Shown: positions 6,678-15,031 of the stretch, one piece after another
How the letters are laid out: each line of letters starts with the position of its first letter
Position numbering within the stretch: the first letter of the stretch is position 1
Assembly (NCBI GenBank): GCA_964638155.1
Contig: CAZWYI010000006.1
Location: 1-64,000, forward strand
Direction of reading: 5' to 3'
DNA: 64,000 nucleotides
Source of the DNA: CAYZTD01 sp964638155
Lineage (GTDB): Archaea; Thermoplasmatota; E2; DHVEG-1
Program-made: the position numbers and the translations under genes
The notes under the pieces: generated by a model
What the model was told of the DNA's origin: nothing
The model's database searches: none
The model's input: the letters and a program-made list of their open reading frames with translations, nothing else

Positions 6678-7769
6678 CTATTTTTCATCGTTTTTTGACG
6701 AATAACGGTACTCTATATTGCATGAACCCTCCATACTAACCATGCAGGGACCAACCGGAGAGTCCGGGGTGCATTTTTTTCCAAATAAAGGACAATCAAA
6801 GGGTGATACAAGCCCCCTTAGTAGTTCTCCACATCTACAACCTTTTGGTTCAGAAAAATCCTTATTTTTTAATTTAGAAAGAATATTTTTATATTTCTTA
6901 CGTGCATCATATTTTCCGTATCTATTTTTTAGTTTAAGACCAGATTTTTTTATTACCGTAAAACCACGCCATTTCATATCGTACTCTTCAAAAACTTTGT
7001 TCATAGCTTTTTGAGCGATTTCATTTCCATTTTTGTGGACTGCTCTTTTGTATTCATTTTCAAGTTTTGGTTTATTATTTTTTATTTGTTTTACAAGCAT
7101 ATAAGATGCCATTAATACATCAATTGGCTCAAAACCAGCAATTACTTGTGGAACCTTATAATCTTTTGATATGAATTCGTATGGTTTTGATCCAATAATA
7201 GTTGATACATGCCCTGGTTCAATTAAACCATCTATTTTTATTTCACCCATATCAAGGATAGTTTTCAAAGCATTTGGCATGGTTCTATGGCATGAAAGTA
7301 TAGAAAAATTATCTGGAGGATTACTTAAAATTGCAGAAGCAGTAGTTGGTGCTGTTGTCTCAAAACCAACTGCCATAAAAACTACTTCTTTGTCTTTATT
7401 TTCTTCTGCTATTTTTACTGCATCTTCAATTCCATAAACTGTTCTAACATCGTGTCCTTCAGATTTTATATCATTTAGAGAGTCTTTTTCTCCAGGAACC
7501 CTCATCATATCTCCAAAACTTGTAACAATAATATCATTTTTTGCAAGAAGAAGCATTTCTTCTATTTCACGAGGTGTTGTAACACATACCGGACAACCCG
7601 GCCCCTGTCCAATATATATTCCAGACTCTTTTAAGAGAGAGTCTAAACCATTTTTTACAAGTGTGTCTTGATGTGTACCACATACATGCATGAATCTAAG
7701 AGTTACATTTTCTTTTTTGATTTTGGAGGTTATTTCTTTTGCTAATTCTTTATCTTTTAAAGAAAACAA
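6678..7769 (-). CDS. hypD: HypD, [NiFe] hydrogenase Fe(CN)2CO maturation protein
   Basis: A 363-aa HypD. With HypC it forms the scaffold on which the Fe(CN)2CO group of [NiFe] hydrogenases is built, and its 4Fe-4S cluster takes part in the redox chemistry. Visible signatures are FMHVCGTHQDTL, GPGCPVCVTTP, AVGFETTAPTT and the C-terminal cluster region GCRCGELLRG then CPLFGKKCTP then GPCMVSMEGSC. It starts at a TTG directly after the hypC stop, with GGAGGAG inside the end of hypC, so the two are translationally coupled. It likely serves the [NiFe] hydrogenase encoded at 49.6-51.0 kb; hypA, B, E and F are not in this window. Confidence 0.96.
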   Translation of the reverse strand: MFSLKDKELAKEITSKIKKENVTLRFMHVCGTHQDTLVKNGLDSLLKESGIYIGQGPGCPVCVTTPREIEEMLLLAKNDIIVTSFGDMMRVPGEKDSLNDIKSEGHDVRTVYGIEDAVKIAEENKDKEVVFMAVGFETTAPTTASAILSNPPDNFSILSCHRTMPNALKTILDMGEIKIDGLIEPGHVSTIIGSKPYEFISKDYKVPQVIAGFEPIDVLMASYMLVKQIKNNKPKLENEYKRAVHKNGNEIAQKAMNKVFEEYDMKWRGFTVIKKSGLKLKNRYGKYDARKKYKNILSKLKNKDFSEPKGCRCGELLRGLVSPFDCPLFGKKCTPDSPVGPCMVSMEGSCNIEYRYSSKNDEK

Positions 7770-8000
7770 TTATCTCTCCTCCATCTCCATCATTTCTTTG
7801 AAAAGAGCAAGTGTTTTTTTTGCTTCGGATTCATCTATTATTTCTATTGCAAAACCAGCATGGACTAGTACATAATCTCCTTTTTTTGGCTTTACTAGTG
7901 TAACATTTATTTTTCTTTTTGTCCCGTCTCCATAATCTACTAAAGCATGGTTTTTATCTGAATCGATATTTATTATTTTACCAGGTATAGCTAGACACAC
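7770..8000 (-). CDS. hypC: HypC, hydrogenase maturation chaperone
   Basis: A 76-aa HypC/HupF chaperone starting MCLAIPGKII. The second-position cysteine is the essential iron-ligand residue, which fixes the start at the GTG at 8000. It binds HypD and delivers the Fe(CN)2CO unit to the hydrogenase large subunit. A TATA box 24-32 bp upstream indicates an essentially leaderless mRNA. It is the first gene of a hypC-hypD operon and is divergent from the Tes-like gene. Confidence 0.95.
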   Translation of the reverse strand: MCLAIPGKIINIDSDKNHALVDYGDGTKRKINVTLVKPKKGDYVLVHAGFAIEIIDESEAKKTLALFKEMMEMEER

Positions 8001-8023
8001 AAATCTGGTTTATAAATAACTTT

Positions 8024-8032
8024 GATATAAAA
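8024..8032 (-). promoter_or_regulatory. TATA box of hypCD
   Basis: On the minus strand TTTTATATC lies 24-32 bp before the hypC GTG. This gives a leaderless transcript that begins at the start codon. Confidence 0.5.
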
Positions 8033-8070
8033 CTAATGGATAGAATTAATAACAAAAGCTAAATAACACC

Positions 8071-8079
8071 ATATATTTA
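8071..8079 (+). promoter_or_regulatory. TATA box of the Tes-like gene
   Basis: ATATATTTA lies about 45 bp before the ATG at 8121. The predicted transcription start near 8100 leaves room for the GGGTGA ribosome site at 8108-8113. Confidence 0.4.
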
Positions 8080-8120
8080 GCCTCTCTCAGTTTATCATAT
8101 ATCTATTGGGTGAAAATAGT

Positions 8121-9647
8121 ATGAAAAAATTAGAAGATACCTATTCAGTATGCCCAGCATGTAATAAGGAAGGAAAAATTGTTAAAATTCCAGCTGAAAT
8201 AGTAGAAGAAAACGGTAAGGTCTATATTAAAAAGACATGCAAAGAGCACGGGACTTTTAAAGAGATTTATTTCAGTGATGCTGATATATATAAAAAATGG
8301 ATGAAATATAAGGTCATTGGTACAGATTCACCAGATGTAAAAACTAGTGTTCTTGGTTTTCCTGCTCTTTATGATATTCATAAGTCACAAAGTGTTCTAA
8401 CTAATCTTCTTGTAACAAATAGATGTAACCTGCGCTGTAGCTATTGTTTTATGAATGCAGGAGCCTCAGGAATGGTCTATGAACCGTCTTTAAATCAAAT
8501 AAGGGAGTTACTTATACAAGCAAGAAATGAGCGTCCATTAGGCTCTAAAGCCCTTCAAATTACAGGCGGCGAACCTACAATTCGGGAGGATCTTTTTGAT
8601 ATAATTGATATGGGAAAGGAACTTGGTTTTTCACATATGCAGCTTAATACAAATGCTTTGAAACTTGCTGATAGCGCTGAATACTGTAGAAAAATAAAAG
8701 AACACGGTGTAAACACAATTTACATGAGTTTTGATGGTGTCACAAAGGACACAAACCCTTGGATTGATATGAATAAAAAAGCAATTGATAATATGCGAGA
8801 GGTTAATTTAAAATGTGTTTTAGTCCCTGTTTTAATCAATGGTAAAAATCTTCATGAGACAGGTAAAATAGTTCAATTTGCACTGGATAACATGGATATA
8901 ATACGTGGTGTTAATTTTCAGCCAATTAGTTTCTGCGGGAGAGTTACAAAGGTTAAAGATGAACGAAGAGACAGTCAGCGTGTTGATTATGTCACAATGA
9001 TTGAAGCAATTGAAAAAGAGTTTGATAATAAGATATCTAGAGATGATTTTTATCCTGTACCATTTGTTTTTCCTATTTCAAAATTAATAGAGATGCTTAA
9101 AGGCGAAAGCCAGGTAGAGTTTACTGCTCATCCGGGTTGTGGTGGTGCAACATATGTATTTGTAGATGATAGTGGAGAACCAATTCCTGTTACTCGTTTT
9201 ATAGATGTGGAAGGTTTATTTGATTTTATTGATAAAGAGAGTCAAATAAAAGGTCCGCTTAAAAAAATACGGATTGCATCTGCTTTTCTAAAACATATTG
9301 ATGATTATGTTGATTATGATAAAGCACCACATGGCTTTAATCTTAAAAAACTACTTAAGGATGCAGCAATAGGTGGAAGCTATGATTCTTTACGCGGTTT
9401 TCATTACAAGAGTCTTTTTATTGGCTCTATGTGGTTCCAGGATTCATTTAATTTAAATATTGATAGGCTTAAGAGATGTGTAATTCACTATACCACGTTT
9501 GAAGGAATAATTCCATTCTGTACATATAATGGACTAGGAATTGGCGATAAAATACGGGAGAAACATTCAACTCCTATAAAAGAATGGGAAGAAAAAACTG
9601 GTAAGAAATTAAAGGATGATCTTAGAAAAGATGTACCTTTAACCTAG
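8121..9647 (+). CDS. tes: radical SAM protein, tetraether synthase (Tes)-like
   Basis: About 508 aa. The N-terminus has a metal-binding knuckle (YSVCPAC...KTCKEHG). A radical SAM core follows with the cluster motif CNLRCSYC (about residues 101-108) and the SAM-binding LQITGGEPTIRED. Further cysteines lie in the C-terminal half (HPGCGG, RCVIHY, PFCTYNG). This layout fits the archaeal Tes family (relatives of MJ0619), which joins lipid tails to make membrane-spanning tetraethers. Membership of a neighbouring radical SAM subfamily is possible. The start at 8121 is chosen because GGGTGA precedes it; a TTG at 8106 adds five residues. The gene stands alone, divergent from hypC and tail-to-tail with an Lrp gene. 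Confidence 0.8.
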   Translation: MKKLEDTYSVCPACNKEGKIVKIPAEIVEENGKVYIKKTCKEHGTFKEIYFSDADIYKKWMKYKVIGTDSPDVKTSVLGFPALYDIHKSQSVLTNLLVTNRCNLRCSYCFMNAGASGMVYEPSLNQIRELLIQARNERPLGSKALQITGGEPTIREDLFDIIDMGKELGFSHMQLNTNALKLADSAEYCRKIKEHGVNTIYMSFDGVTKDTNPWIDMNKKAIDNMREVNLKCVLVPVLINGKNLHETGKIVQFALDNMDIIRGVNFQPISFCGRVTKVKDERRDSQRVDYVTMIEAIEKEFDNKISRDDFYPVPFVFPISKLIEMLKGESQVEFTAHPGCGGATYVFVDDSGEPIPVTRFIDVEGLFDFIDKESQIKGPLKKIRIASAFLKHIDDYVDYDKAPHGFNLKKLLKDAAIGGSYDSLRGFHYKSLFIGSMWFQDSFNLNIDRLKRCVIHYTTFEGIIPFCTYNGLGIGDKIREKHSTPIKEWEEKTGKKLKDDLRKDVPLT

Positions 9648-9653
9648 TATCTA

Positions 9654-10181
9654 TTAAAAAAAATCTTTTAACTTATCGATCTCAGGATTAACTATCCCTT
9701 GTATTTTTGCTGGAAATATACCTTCTATCAAGGTTACCTCTGTTAAAACTTTTTTATATCTTTCTCTAAAAAGTTCACTTACTTTTTTTGCTTGTGTGAT
9801 ATCTGGAGCGGTAAAAATAATAAGCCAATCATAGGGACCATGGATAAACATACTTGTAATCATCTCACAGCCAATATTTTTTATGTGGTCATCTATCTCT
9901 CGAGAGGTAATATTTTCTATTATAGACGGTTTTACAGGTACTGGTGATCTTTTTAAAAGTAAAACATAGGTATTTAGATCATTTTTTTCTTCATCTATAA
10001 CTGCACTATATCCCCAGATATTATTATTTTTTTCAAGTCTTTTAATAATTCTCCATACCTTCTGTCTGGAGAAACCACATTTTTTAGCTATTTCATTTAT
10101 ACTTTTATTAGAGTTTTTCTTAAGTTCTTCAATAACCTTTTTTTCATCAATATCTATTTGTTTTTTACTATTTTTAGGCAT
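9654..10181 (-). CDS. Lrp/AsnC-family transcriptional regulator
   Basis: A 175-aa regulator. The N-terminal winged helix-turn-helix (IDEKKVIEELKKN then INEIAKKCGFSRQKVWRIIKRLE, abbreviated) is followed by an alpha/beta ligand-sensing RAM-type domain containing FIHGPYDWLIIFTAPD and the end TEVTLIEGIFP. The family forms dimers and octamers and responds to amino acids or small metabolites. It converges on the Tes-like gene with only 6 bp between stop codons. Its own promoter contains TACTCATATA, similar to the palindrome in front of the DUF134 gene, which may hint at a shared operator. Confidence 0.85.
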   Translation of the reverse strand: MPKNSKKQIDIDEKKVIEELKKNSNKSINEIAKKCGFSRQKVWRIIKRLEKNNNIWGYSAVIDEEKNDLNTYVLLLKRSPVPVKPSIIENITSREIDDHIKNIGCEMITSMFIHGPYDWLIIFTAPDITQAKKVSELFRERYKKVLTEVTLIEGIFPAKIQGIVNPEIDKLKDFF

Positions 10182-10287
10182 TTAAAATACACCTTAATTA
10201 TATTCTAATATATTTACTCATATAAATACTAGTCAGTTCTTTTTATTTATCCTTTTACATCATTTTTCTTATTATCATAAATAAGTT

Positions 10288-10701
10288 TCATTCAATGATT
10301 TTGTAAGAATAATCAATTTTTACTCCTGCTTTTGATAGCATAGCAGCAACTGGACAGTATTTATTCTGCGAGAGTTCAATTGCTTTTTTTACTTGTTTTT
10401 TACTTATTTTTCCATAGAAAATATATTCTAGATTTATTTTTGTAAAAACCTTCGGATGTTCTTTTTGTTTTTCTCCTATAATATTTATTTCCATTTTTTC
10501 ATATTCTGCACGTTTTTTCTTTAATATAGATGCAACGTCACTTCCGGTACAACTACCAAGTGAAATTAAAATAAGTTCCATAGGTCGAGAAGCTGCTTCA
10601 GCGCCTCCAAATTTTTCTGGGCCATCTATTGTTATCCAGTGATTAGTGTCTCCTTTTCCTACAAATGTTAAGCCTTCAACTTGTTTGATTTTTACTTCCA
10701 T
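10288..10701 (-). CDS. OsmC-like protein
   Basis: About 137 aa. An OsmC/Ohr-fold protein with GGAEAASRPMELILISLGSCTGSDVASIL, in which the conserved cysteine lies on the central helix, and the C-terminal SQNKYCPVAAML with the second conserved cysteine. Two-cysteine OsmC/Ohr proteins are thiol peroxidases acting on organic hydroperoxides; some archaeal members have other or unknown roles. The ATG at 10701 fits the family start; a TTG at 10716 would add five residues. It follows the MBL-fold gene on the same strand. Confidence 0.85.
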   Translation of the reverse strand: MEVKIKQVEGLTFVGKGDTNHWITIDGPEKFGGAEAASRPMELILISLGSCTGSDVASILKKKRAEYEKMEINIIGEKQKEHPKVFTKINLEYIFYGKISKKQVKKAIELSQNKYCPVAAMLSKAGVKIDYSYKIIE

Positions 10702-10722
10702 GAAAGATTGAAACAATAAAAC

Positions 10723-11373
10723 CTATATTTCAATCTTTCTTCCTACTCCGCCTGAGATAAAAGATTCTGAATATAGTTTTTTAATTTCTTTTATATGTTT
10801 TGTACAATGTGTAGGACATATTAGTTCCATATTTTTTAAAATAGAAAATTCATTAAAACCATGAAGTCCTCCAATTATTCCTCTAATCTCTCCATATTCT
10901 TTAGCTTTATTTAATATATTTTTTACACCGTTATGTGAGCATCCAGCAAGGACAAACCAACCGTTTTTTCCTTTTAATATAAGGGATTGTTCATCCACTG
11001 GAGTTCCTGGCATTTTGCCAGTTGAATAGATCTTTTCAGAAATCTTGATAGGATCCGTAACAGATACAAAAGAATTTTTTTCTGTTTTAGTTTCGTTGAA
11101 TCTATAGATAGTAGTACCCTTTTTTAGAAAAGCAATAAGACCTTTTAATCCGCCGTTATGATCCCCGTGCTCATGAGATATAACAATCTTTGAGATTGTT
11201 TTTGGGTCAATCTCAAGGATTTTCATATTATTAGTTAGAATATCACTTTTACCTCCTGTATCAAACAGTATGGTCTCTTCGTCTGTTTTTATAATACAAG
11301 AAAATCCCCAATCTGATTTAAGATTTAGATTTTTGTTATGAACTTTATTGTCATATACTATGATCAATTTCAT
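10723..11373 (-). CDS. metallo-beta-lactamase-fold hydrolase
   Basis: A 216-aa MBL-fold protein with the metal-binding HEHGDH (about residues 63-68), an upstream DTGG, the later histidine in LAGCSHNGVKN and a C-terminal PTHCTKH. It belongs to the archaeal group related to MJ0301 and the ribofuranosylaminobenzene phosphate synthase-like or quinolone-response-like MBL proteins; the substrate cannot be read. It ends 2 bp from the following racemase start region in a run of short-spaced minus-strand genes (12.1-10.3 kb), probably one operon with the racemase and OsmC genes. Confidence 0.8.
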   Translation of the reverse strand: MKLIIVYDNKVHNKNLNLKSDWGFSCIIKTDEETILFDTGGKSDILTNNMKILEIDPKTISKIVISHEHGDHNGGLKGLIAFLKKGTTIYRFNETKTEKNSFVSVTDPIKISEKIYSTGKMPGTPVDEQSLILKGKNGWFVLAGCSHNGVKNILNKAKEYGEIRGIIGGLHGFNEFSILKNMELICPTHCTKHIKEIKKLYSESFISGGVGRKIEI

Positions 11374-11375
11374 GT

Positions 11376-12086
11376 TTATTCTCCTATATTTTCTATTTTT
11401 TTTAAGGCAAATTTAACTGCAGCTTTTGCATGTATATTTATTGTATCAAAAATTGGAATATCAACATCTTCTTGTTTTATTAATAAAGGAATCTCTGTAC
11501 ATCCTAAAATTATTCCTTGAGCATTTTTTGATATTAGTTTTTCTATTATTTTTTTGAATTTTTGTTTTGATTTTTCTTTTATGATTTCGTTGGATAATTC
11601 ATTAAAAATTATATTTTCTATTAGTTCTTGGTCTTTTTTTTCTGGTACTATTACTTCAATATTATATTTTTCTTTTATTCTTTTTTTGATGAAATCTTCG
11701 TTCATTGTATATTTTGTTCCGAGAAGCCCCACTTTTTTTAGATTTTTTTCTTTTATCTTTTCTGCTGTTGCATCTGCTATATGTATAAGAGGAATTTTTA
11801 TGTTCTCTATTATTTTATCTGCAATTTTATGAGGAGTATTAGCACATATTATAAGTAATTCAGCTCCAGAAATTTCTAATATATTTGCAATTTTTATAAA
11901 ACGCTTTTCAATTTCTTTCCAGTTATTCCAGTTTTTAGTCATAGTTTCTTCAAAATCAATAGAATAAAGTATGCATTCTGCAGAATGGGTTTTTCCAAGC
12001 TTTTCATTTACTTCTTTATTTATTATCTTATAATATTCCTTTGTTGATGCCCATGTAGTTCCACCTATCATACCAATTGTTTTCAT
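11376..12086 (-). CDS. aspartate/glutamate racemase-family protein
   Basis: A 236-aa Asp/Glu/hydantoin racemase-fold protein. The two catalytic cysteines are visible in LIICANTPHKIA (about residue 82) and IILGCTEIPLLI (about residue 194), each in its conserved context, and the N-terminus IGMIGGTTWAST is typical of aspartate racemases. It interconverts L- and D-amino acids, most likely aspartate, without cofactor. It heads a likely operon with the MBL-fold and OsmC genes, a 2-bp gap from the next gene. Confidence 0.85.
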   Translation of the reverse strand: MKTIGMIGGTTWASTKEYYKIINKEVNEKLGKTHSAECILYSIDFEETMTKNWNNWKEIEKRFIKIANILEISGAELLIICANTPHKIADKIIENIKIPLIHIADATAEKIKEKNLKKVGLLGTKYTMNEDFIKKRIKEKYNIEVIVPEKKDQELIENIIFNELSNEIIKEKSKQKFKKIIEKLISKNAQGIILGCTEIPLLIKQEDVDIPIFDTINIHAKAAVKFALKKIENIGE

Positions 12087-12151
12087 ATTTATTCTTCCTC
12101 AACAGAATTTCTAAAAACTATAATTATTTAAGGTTTCATAAACAATCTCTT

Positions 12152-12376
12152 TTATTTTGTTTCAAAAGAGTGCTGTTTCATATCAATCATTTTCTTTTTT
12201 TCTATTCCAAGAATATTGCCACAAATGCATTTTACCACTTTTTTATCATGAATGCTTTCATCTTCAAGAATTCTATTTTTCCATAAATGAATTATTTTTC
12301 CTTTGCCAAATTTTATATATCGAAAAACTTTTTTCCCGCATTTGTTACATAAGACATCATATGTTTTTCTTCTCAT
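12152..12376 (-). CDS. small zinc-ribbon protein
   Basis: About 74 aa with CNKCGKKVFRYIKFG near the N-terminus and CICGN later, a CxxC plus CxC pair that would form one zinc ribbon. The family is not recognised. Two start codons are possible (12388 and 12376). It lies 6 bp after the cysteine synthase stop on the same strand, so co-transcription is likely. A role in DNA, RNA or protein binding is possible but not shown. Confidence 0.6.
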   Translation of the reverse strand: MRRKTYDVLCNKCGKKVFRYIKFGKGKIIHLWKNRILEDESIHDKKVVKCICGNILGIEKKKMIDMKQHSFETK

Positions 12377-12394
12377 AATATACATCAATTGATA

Positions 12395-13309
12395 TTATTC
12401 TAATTTAAATAAATCTGTACTAAGATATCTATCGCCCCTATCTGGAAAAATAGTGACAATTACTCCTTTTTCTGCATTTTTTGCTGTTTCAATTGATGCA
12501 AGCATAGCTGCACCACTGCTCATTCCTGCAAAAATCCCTTCATTTTTTGCAAGTTTTCTTGTCATCTCAAATGCTTTTTCAGATTCTATCATAACTTCTA
12601 TATCTATATTTGATGGATCATAAATTGATGGGACTATTGCCTCTTCCATATTTTTTAACCCCTGGATGTAGTGTCCAGTTACCGGATGAGCACATACGAT
12701 TTTTACATTTGGATTGCATTCTTTTAAATATTTTCCAACACCCATAATTGTTCCAGAGGTTCCAATTGCTGATACAAAATAATCAATTCTACCGCGGGTT
12801 TGTTCTAGTATTTCTCCTGCTGTTGTTTCATAGTGTGCAATTTTATTATATTTATTTGTAAATTGATCTGTGCAAAAATATTTATCAGGATGTTTTTTGA
12901 GAAGTTCATTTACTTTTAAAATAGCTCCATCTGTACCCTTTTCTGCATCTGTGAGAATTATATCAGCACCGAATGCCTTAATTGTTTTCCTTCTTTCTTT
13001 TGATACCGCACTGCTCATAACTATTGAAACATTGTATCCTTTAATTGAACCTATCATGGATAGAGCTATACCAGTATTTCCTGATGTTGCTTCAATAATT
13101 GTTTTATCTTTTGTTAGTTTCCCCTCAGATTCAGCTTGCTCTATCATTTTTAAAGCTATCCTATCTTTAATACTTCCCCCAGGATTATTTCCTTCAAGCT
13201 TTGCATAAATTTCAACATTAGGATTAGGATTAAGATTATTTATTTTTACAAGAGGAGTATTTCCTATTAAATCAAGAATGTTATTTCCTACATTTTTGTT
13301 GTTTATCAT
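12395..13309 (-). CDS. cysK: cysteine synthase (PLP-dependent, CysK/CysM type)
   Basis: A 304-aa fold-type II PLP enzyme making cysteine from sulfide and O-acetylserine or O-phosphoserine. Motifs are GNTPLVKINNL, the PLP lysine in NNPGGSIKDR (about residue 46), the phosphate-binding SGNTG, and SAIGTSGTIMGVG. The length is normal. Archaea often use O-phosphoserine; the donor cannot be decided here. An 11-bp inverted repeat overlaps its promoter (13347-13402), suggesting regulation. Confidence 0.93.
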   Translation of the reverse strand: MINNKNVGNNILDLIGNTPLVKINNLNPNPNVEIYAKLEGNNPGGSIKDRIALKMIEQAESEGKLTKDKTIIEATSGNTGIALSMIGSIKGYNVSIVMSSAVSKERRKTIKAFGADIILTDAEKGTDGAILKVNELLKKHPDKYFCTDQFTNKYNKIAHYETTAGEILEQTRGRIDYFVSAIGTSGTIMGVGKYLKECNPNVKIVCAHPVTGHYIQGLKNMEEAIVPSIYDPSNIDIEVMIESEKAFEMTRKLAKNEGIFAGMSSGAAMLASIETAKNAEKGVIVTIFPDRGDRYLSTDLFKLE

Positions 13310-13346
13310 TACTAACCCTCTAAAAATAATTTTTAAAAACTATTTA

Positions 13347-13402
13347 ATACATATGAAAAAAAAGAATTAACAACAGCTACAGATTAGATTGTTCATATGT
13401 AT
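13347..13402. promoter_or_regulatory. 11-bp inverted repeat in cysteine synthase promoter
   Basis: ATACATATGAA (13347-13357) and TTCATATGTAT (13392-13402) are perfect inverted copies separated by 34 bp. Each contains the small palindrome CATATG. The proximal half touches the minus-strand TATA element (about 13340-13349), which is a position where binding could repress or activate cysK. Confidence 0.5.
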
Positions 13403-13443
13403 CGTTCCAGAAATAAAAATAAAAAATAGGTTCTTAAATTTTT

Positions 13444-13815
13444 TTATAGATGTTTTTTGATTATTTTTTTTATTTCACCAACAGACTTTGTACCTCTAAT
13501 ATTTGCAATTTCTTTTCCATTTTTAAAAAGGATAAAATTAGGTATACTCATGACCTTATATTTTTTTGCTATATCTTGATTTTTTTGTGTATTTACTTTT
13601 CCAAAAGCAACGTTTCCTTCAAATAATTTAGAGAGTCTTCTCATACGCGGACTCATTTTTCTACATGGTGCACACCACGGTGCCCAAAAATCTATAAAAC
13701 ACAGAGGATATTTTTCAATAAATTCATAAAAATTTTTTTCATTTAAATTTTCAGTGTAGCTAGGCCATTTAATGTTTTCTTTGTTTTTTTCGTCCTTTTT
13801 TTTAAAAAATTTCAT
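13444..13815 (-). CDS. thioredoxin-family protein
   Basis: A 123-aa protein with a thioredoxin fold: FIDFWAPWCAPCRKMSPR places the redox-active CAPC at residues 48-51, and SIPNFILFKNG contains the cis-proline loop. A lysine-rich N-terminal extension of about 18 residues precedes the domain. The dicysteine is CAPC rather than CGPC, which changes redox potential. It is the last gene of the minus-strand run that begins at DUF134, 4 bp after the cupin gene, so it may keep thiols or Fe-S proteins of that operon reduced. Confidence 0.9.
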   Translation of the reverse strand: MKFFKKKDEKNKENIKWPSYTENLNEKNFYEFIEKYPLCFIDFWAPWCAPCRKMSPRMRRLSKLFEGNVAFGKVNTQKNQDIAKKYKVMSIPNFILFKNGKEIANIRGTKSVGEIKKIIKKHL

Positions 13816-13819
13816 TTTA

Positions 13820-14161
13820 TCAATTTTTTATTGGTATTAGACAAAGAAACTTAAGTATTTTAGATCCAGTATTCACAAACTGATGCCATTCCATAGGTTT
13901 TACAAAAAATACATCACCTTTTTTAAAAGGTTTTTTTGTTTCTTTGTTTCTAGCTTCACCTTTTCCTTGTAAAATAAAAACTTCATGTTCCCAGTCATGC
14001 CTGTGAAGTGGTGTATGTCCATCTGGTTTTATTTCGAAAAGACGCATTGCAAAGTTTTCTGCTCCATCTTTTTTACCTATTAACCATCGCAATTTAGTAT
14101 CTTTAACTCCTTCTTCAGAAGGAGTATCAAGCTTAACATCTGTATAATGTACATGTTTCAT
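13820..14161 (-). CDS. single-domain cupin protein
   Basis: About 113 aa, one cupin beta-barrel. Metal ligands are visible in HTPLHRHDWEHEVFILQGKGE (HxH with a later E; shortened here) and in the second motif PMEWHQFVN. Function within the cupins cannot be assigned; small ones often bind a metal and a small ligand. ATG 14161 is preferred because AGGTG lies just upstream; a GTG at 14170 overlaps that site. It lies directly after the MinD-type ATPase gene and before thioredoxin. Confidence 0.82.
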   Translation of the reverse strand: MKHVHYTDVKLDTPSEEGVKDTKLRWLIGKKDGAENFAMRLFEIKPDGHTPLHRHDWEHEVFILQGKGEARNKETKKPFKKGDVFFVKPMEWHQFVNTGSKILKFLCLIPIKN

Positions 14162-14170
14162 AAATAACAC

Positions 14171-15031
14171 CTAGATTTTTTCTTTTATTTTATTCCACAT
14201 ATATTTGATTTCTTTTGAAATATTTAAATCAGGATCATATTCAATAATATTTTTTTCTTCGATAAGTGCTTTTGTAATATTAGTATCATATGGTATTTTT
14301 CCAACTACTTCTACATTTTTAGTTTTACAATATTTTTCAATTCGTTCAGAATTTTTTTTATTTATATCATATTTATTGATGCATAATAAAGCAGGTATAT
14401 CAAAATGGTTTGCAACATCAATTATTCTTTCCATATCACTTATTCCAGAAAGAGTAGGTTCAGTAACAATTAAAACAAGATCCACACCCGTTATCGCTGA
14501 AATTACAGGACAACCTATCCCTGGTGGTCCATCAATTATTATTAAATCAAGGTTTTTTTCTTCAGCTATTTTTTTTGCATTTTCCCTAACTACTGTTACT
14601 AGTTTACCTGATGCTTCTTCAGCAGTTTTTAAAACAGCATGTGCCATAGGTCCAAAGCGTGATTCAGAAATATATGAAAAACCAGATTCTCGATCAACCA
14701 TTTTTATTGCATCTACTGGACACACATATTCACATACCCCGCATCCTTCACATAATGATTTTTTAACAATTATTCTATCATCTATTGCATCAAATCTACA
14801 GTTTTCAATGCATTTTTTACATTCAATACATTTATCATTATCTATTTTAGCTAATTTTAAACCATGAAAACCCATGGTTTTTTTAATTTCAGGTCTTAAA
14901 ATTAAATGTAGATCTGCTGCATCTACATCACAATCAGCAAAAACAGAATTTTCTGCAAGGCTTGCAAAGGCACCTGTAATACTAGTTTTTCCAGTTCCTC
15001 CTTTTCCGCTAATTACTGTTAACTCTTTGAT
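14171..15031 (-). CDS. MinD/Mrp-type ATPase with ferredoxin insert (copy 2)
   Basis: About 286 aa: P-loop SGKGGTGKTS, switch FADCDVDAAD, an inserted two-cluster ferredoxin (CIECKKCIENC and CEGCGVCEYVC) and IIIDGPPGIGCP. It pairs with the next upstream gene, as two such ATPases usually do; the family is linked to metallocofactor or Fe-S handling. The start is odd: GGAGGTG stands 5 nt before codon ATC at 15031, exactly where family members begin with M-K-E-L-T-V. No ATG, GTG or TTG exists there. The alternative is a TTG at 15085 without a good ribosome site, giving 18 extra residues overlapping the preceding gene. Confidence 0.85.
   Translation of the reverse strand: MKELTVISGKGGTGKTSITGAFASLAENSVFADCDVDAADLHLILRPEIKKTMGFHGLKLAKIDNDKCIECKKCIENCRFDAIDDRIIVKKSLCEGCGVCEYVCPVDAIKMVDRESGFSYISESRFGPMAHAVLKTAEEASGKLVTVVRENAKKIAEEKNLDLIIIDGPPGIGCPVISAITGVDLVLIVTEPTLSGISDMERIIDVANHFDIPALLCINKYDINKKNSERIEKYCKTKNVEVVGKIPYDTNITKALIEEKNIIEYDPDLNISKEIKYMWNKIKEKI

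Noticed and set aside
14205..14867. 220-codon plus-strand frame opposite the MinD-like ATPase
   Set aside because: The minus-strand frame has clear family motifs; the plus-strand frame is its antisense shadow.
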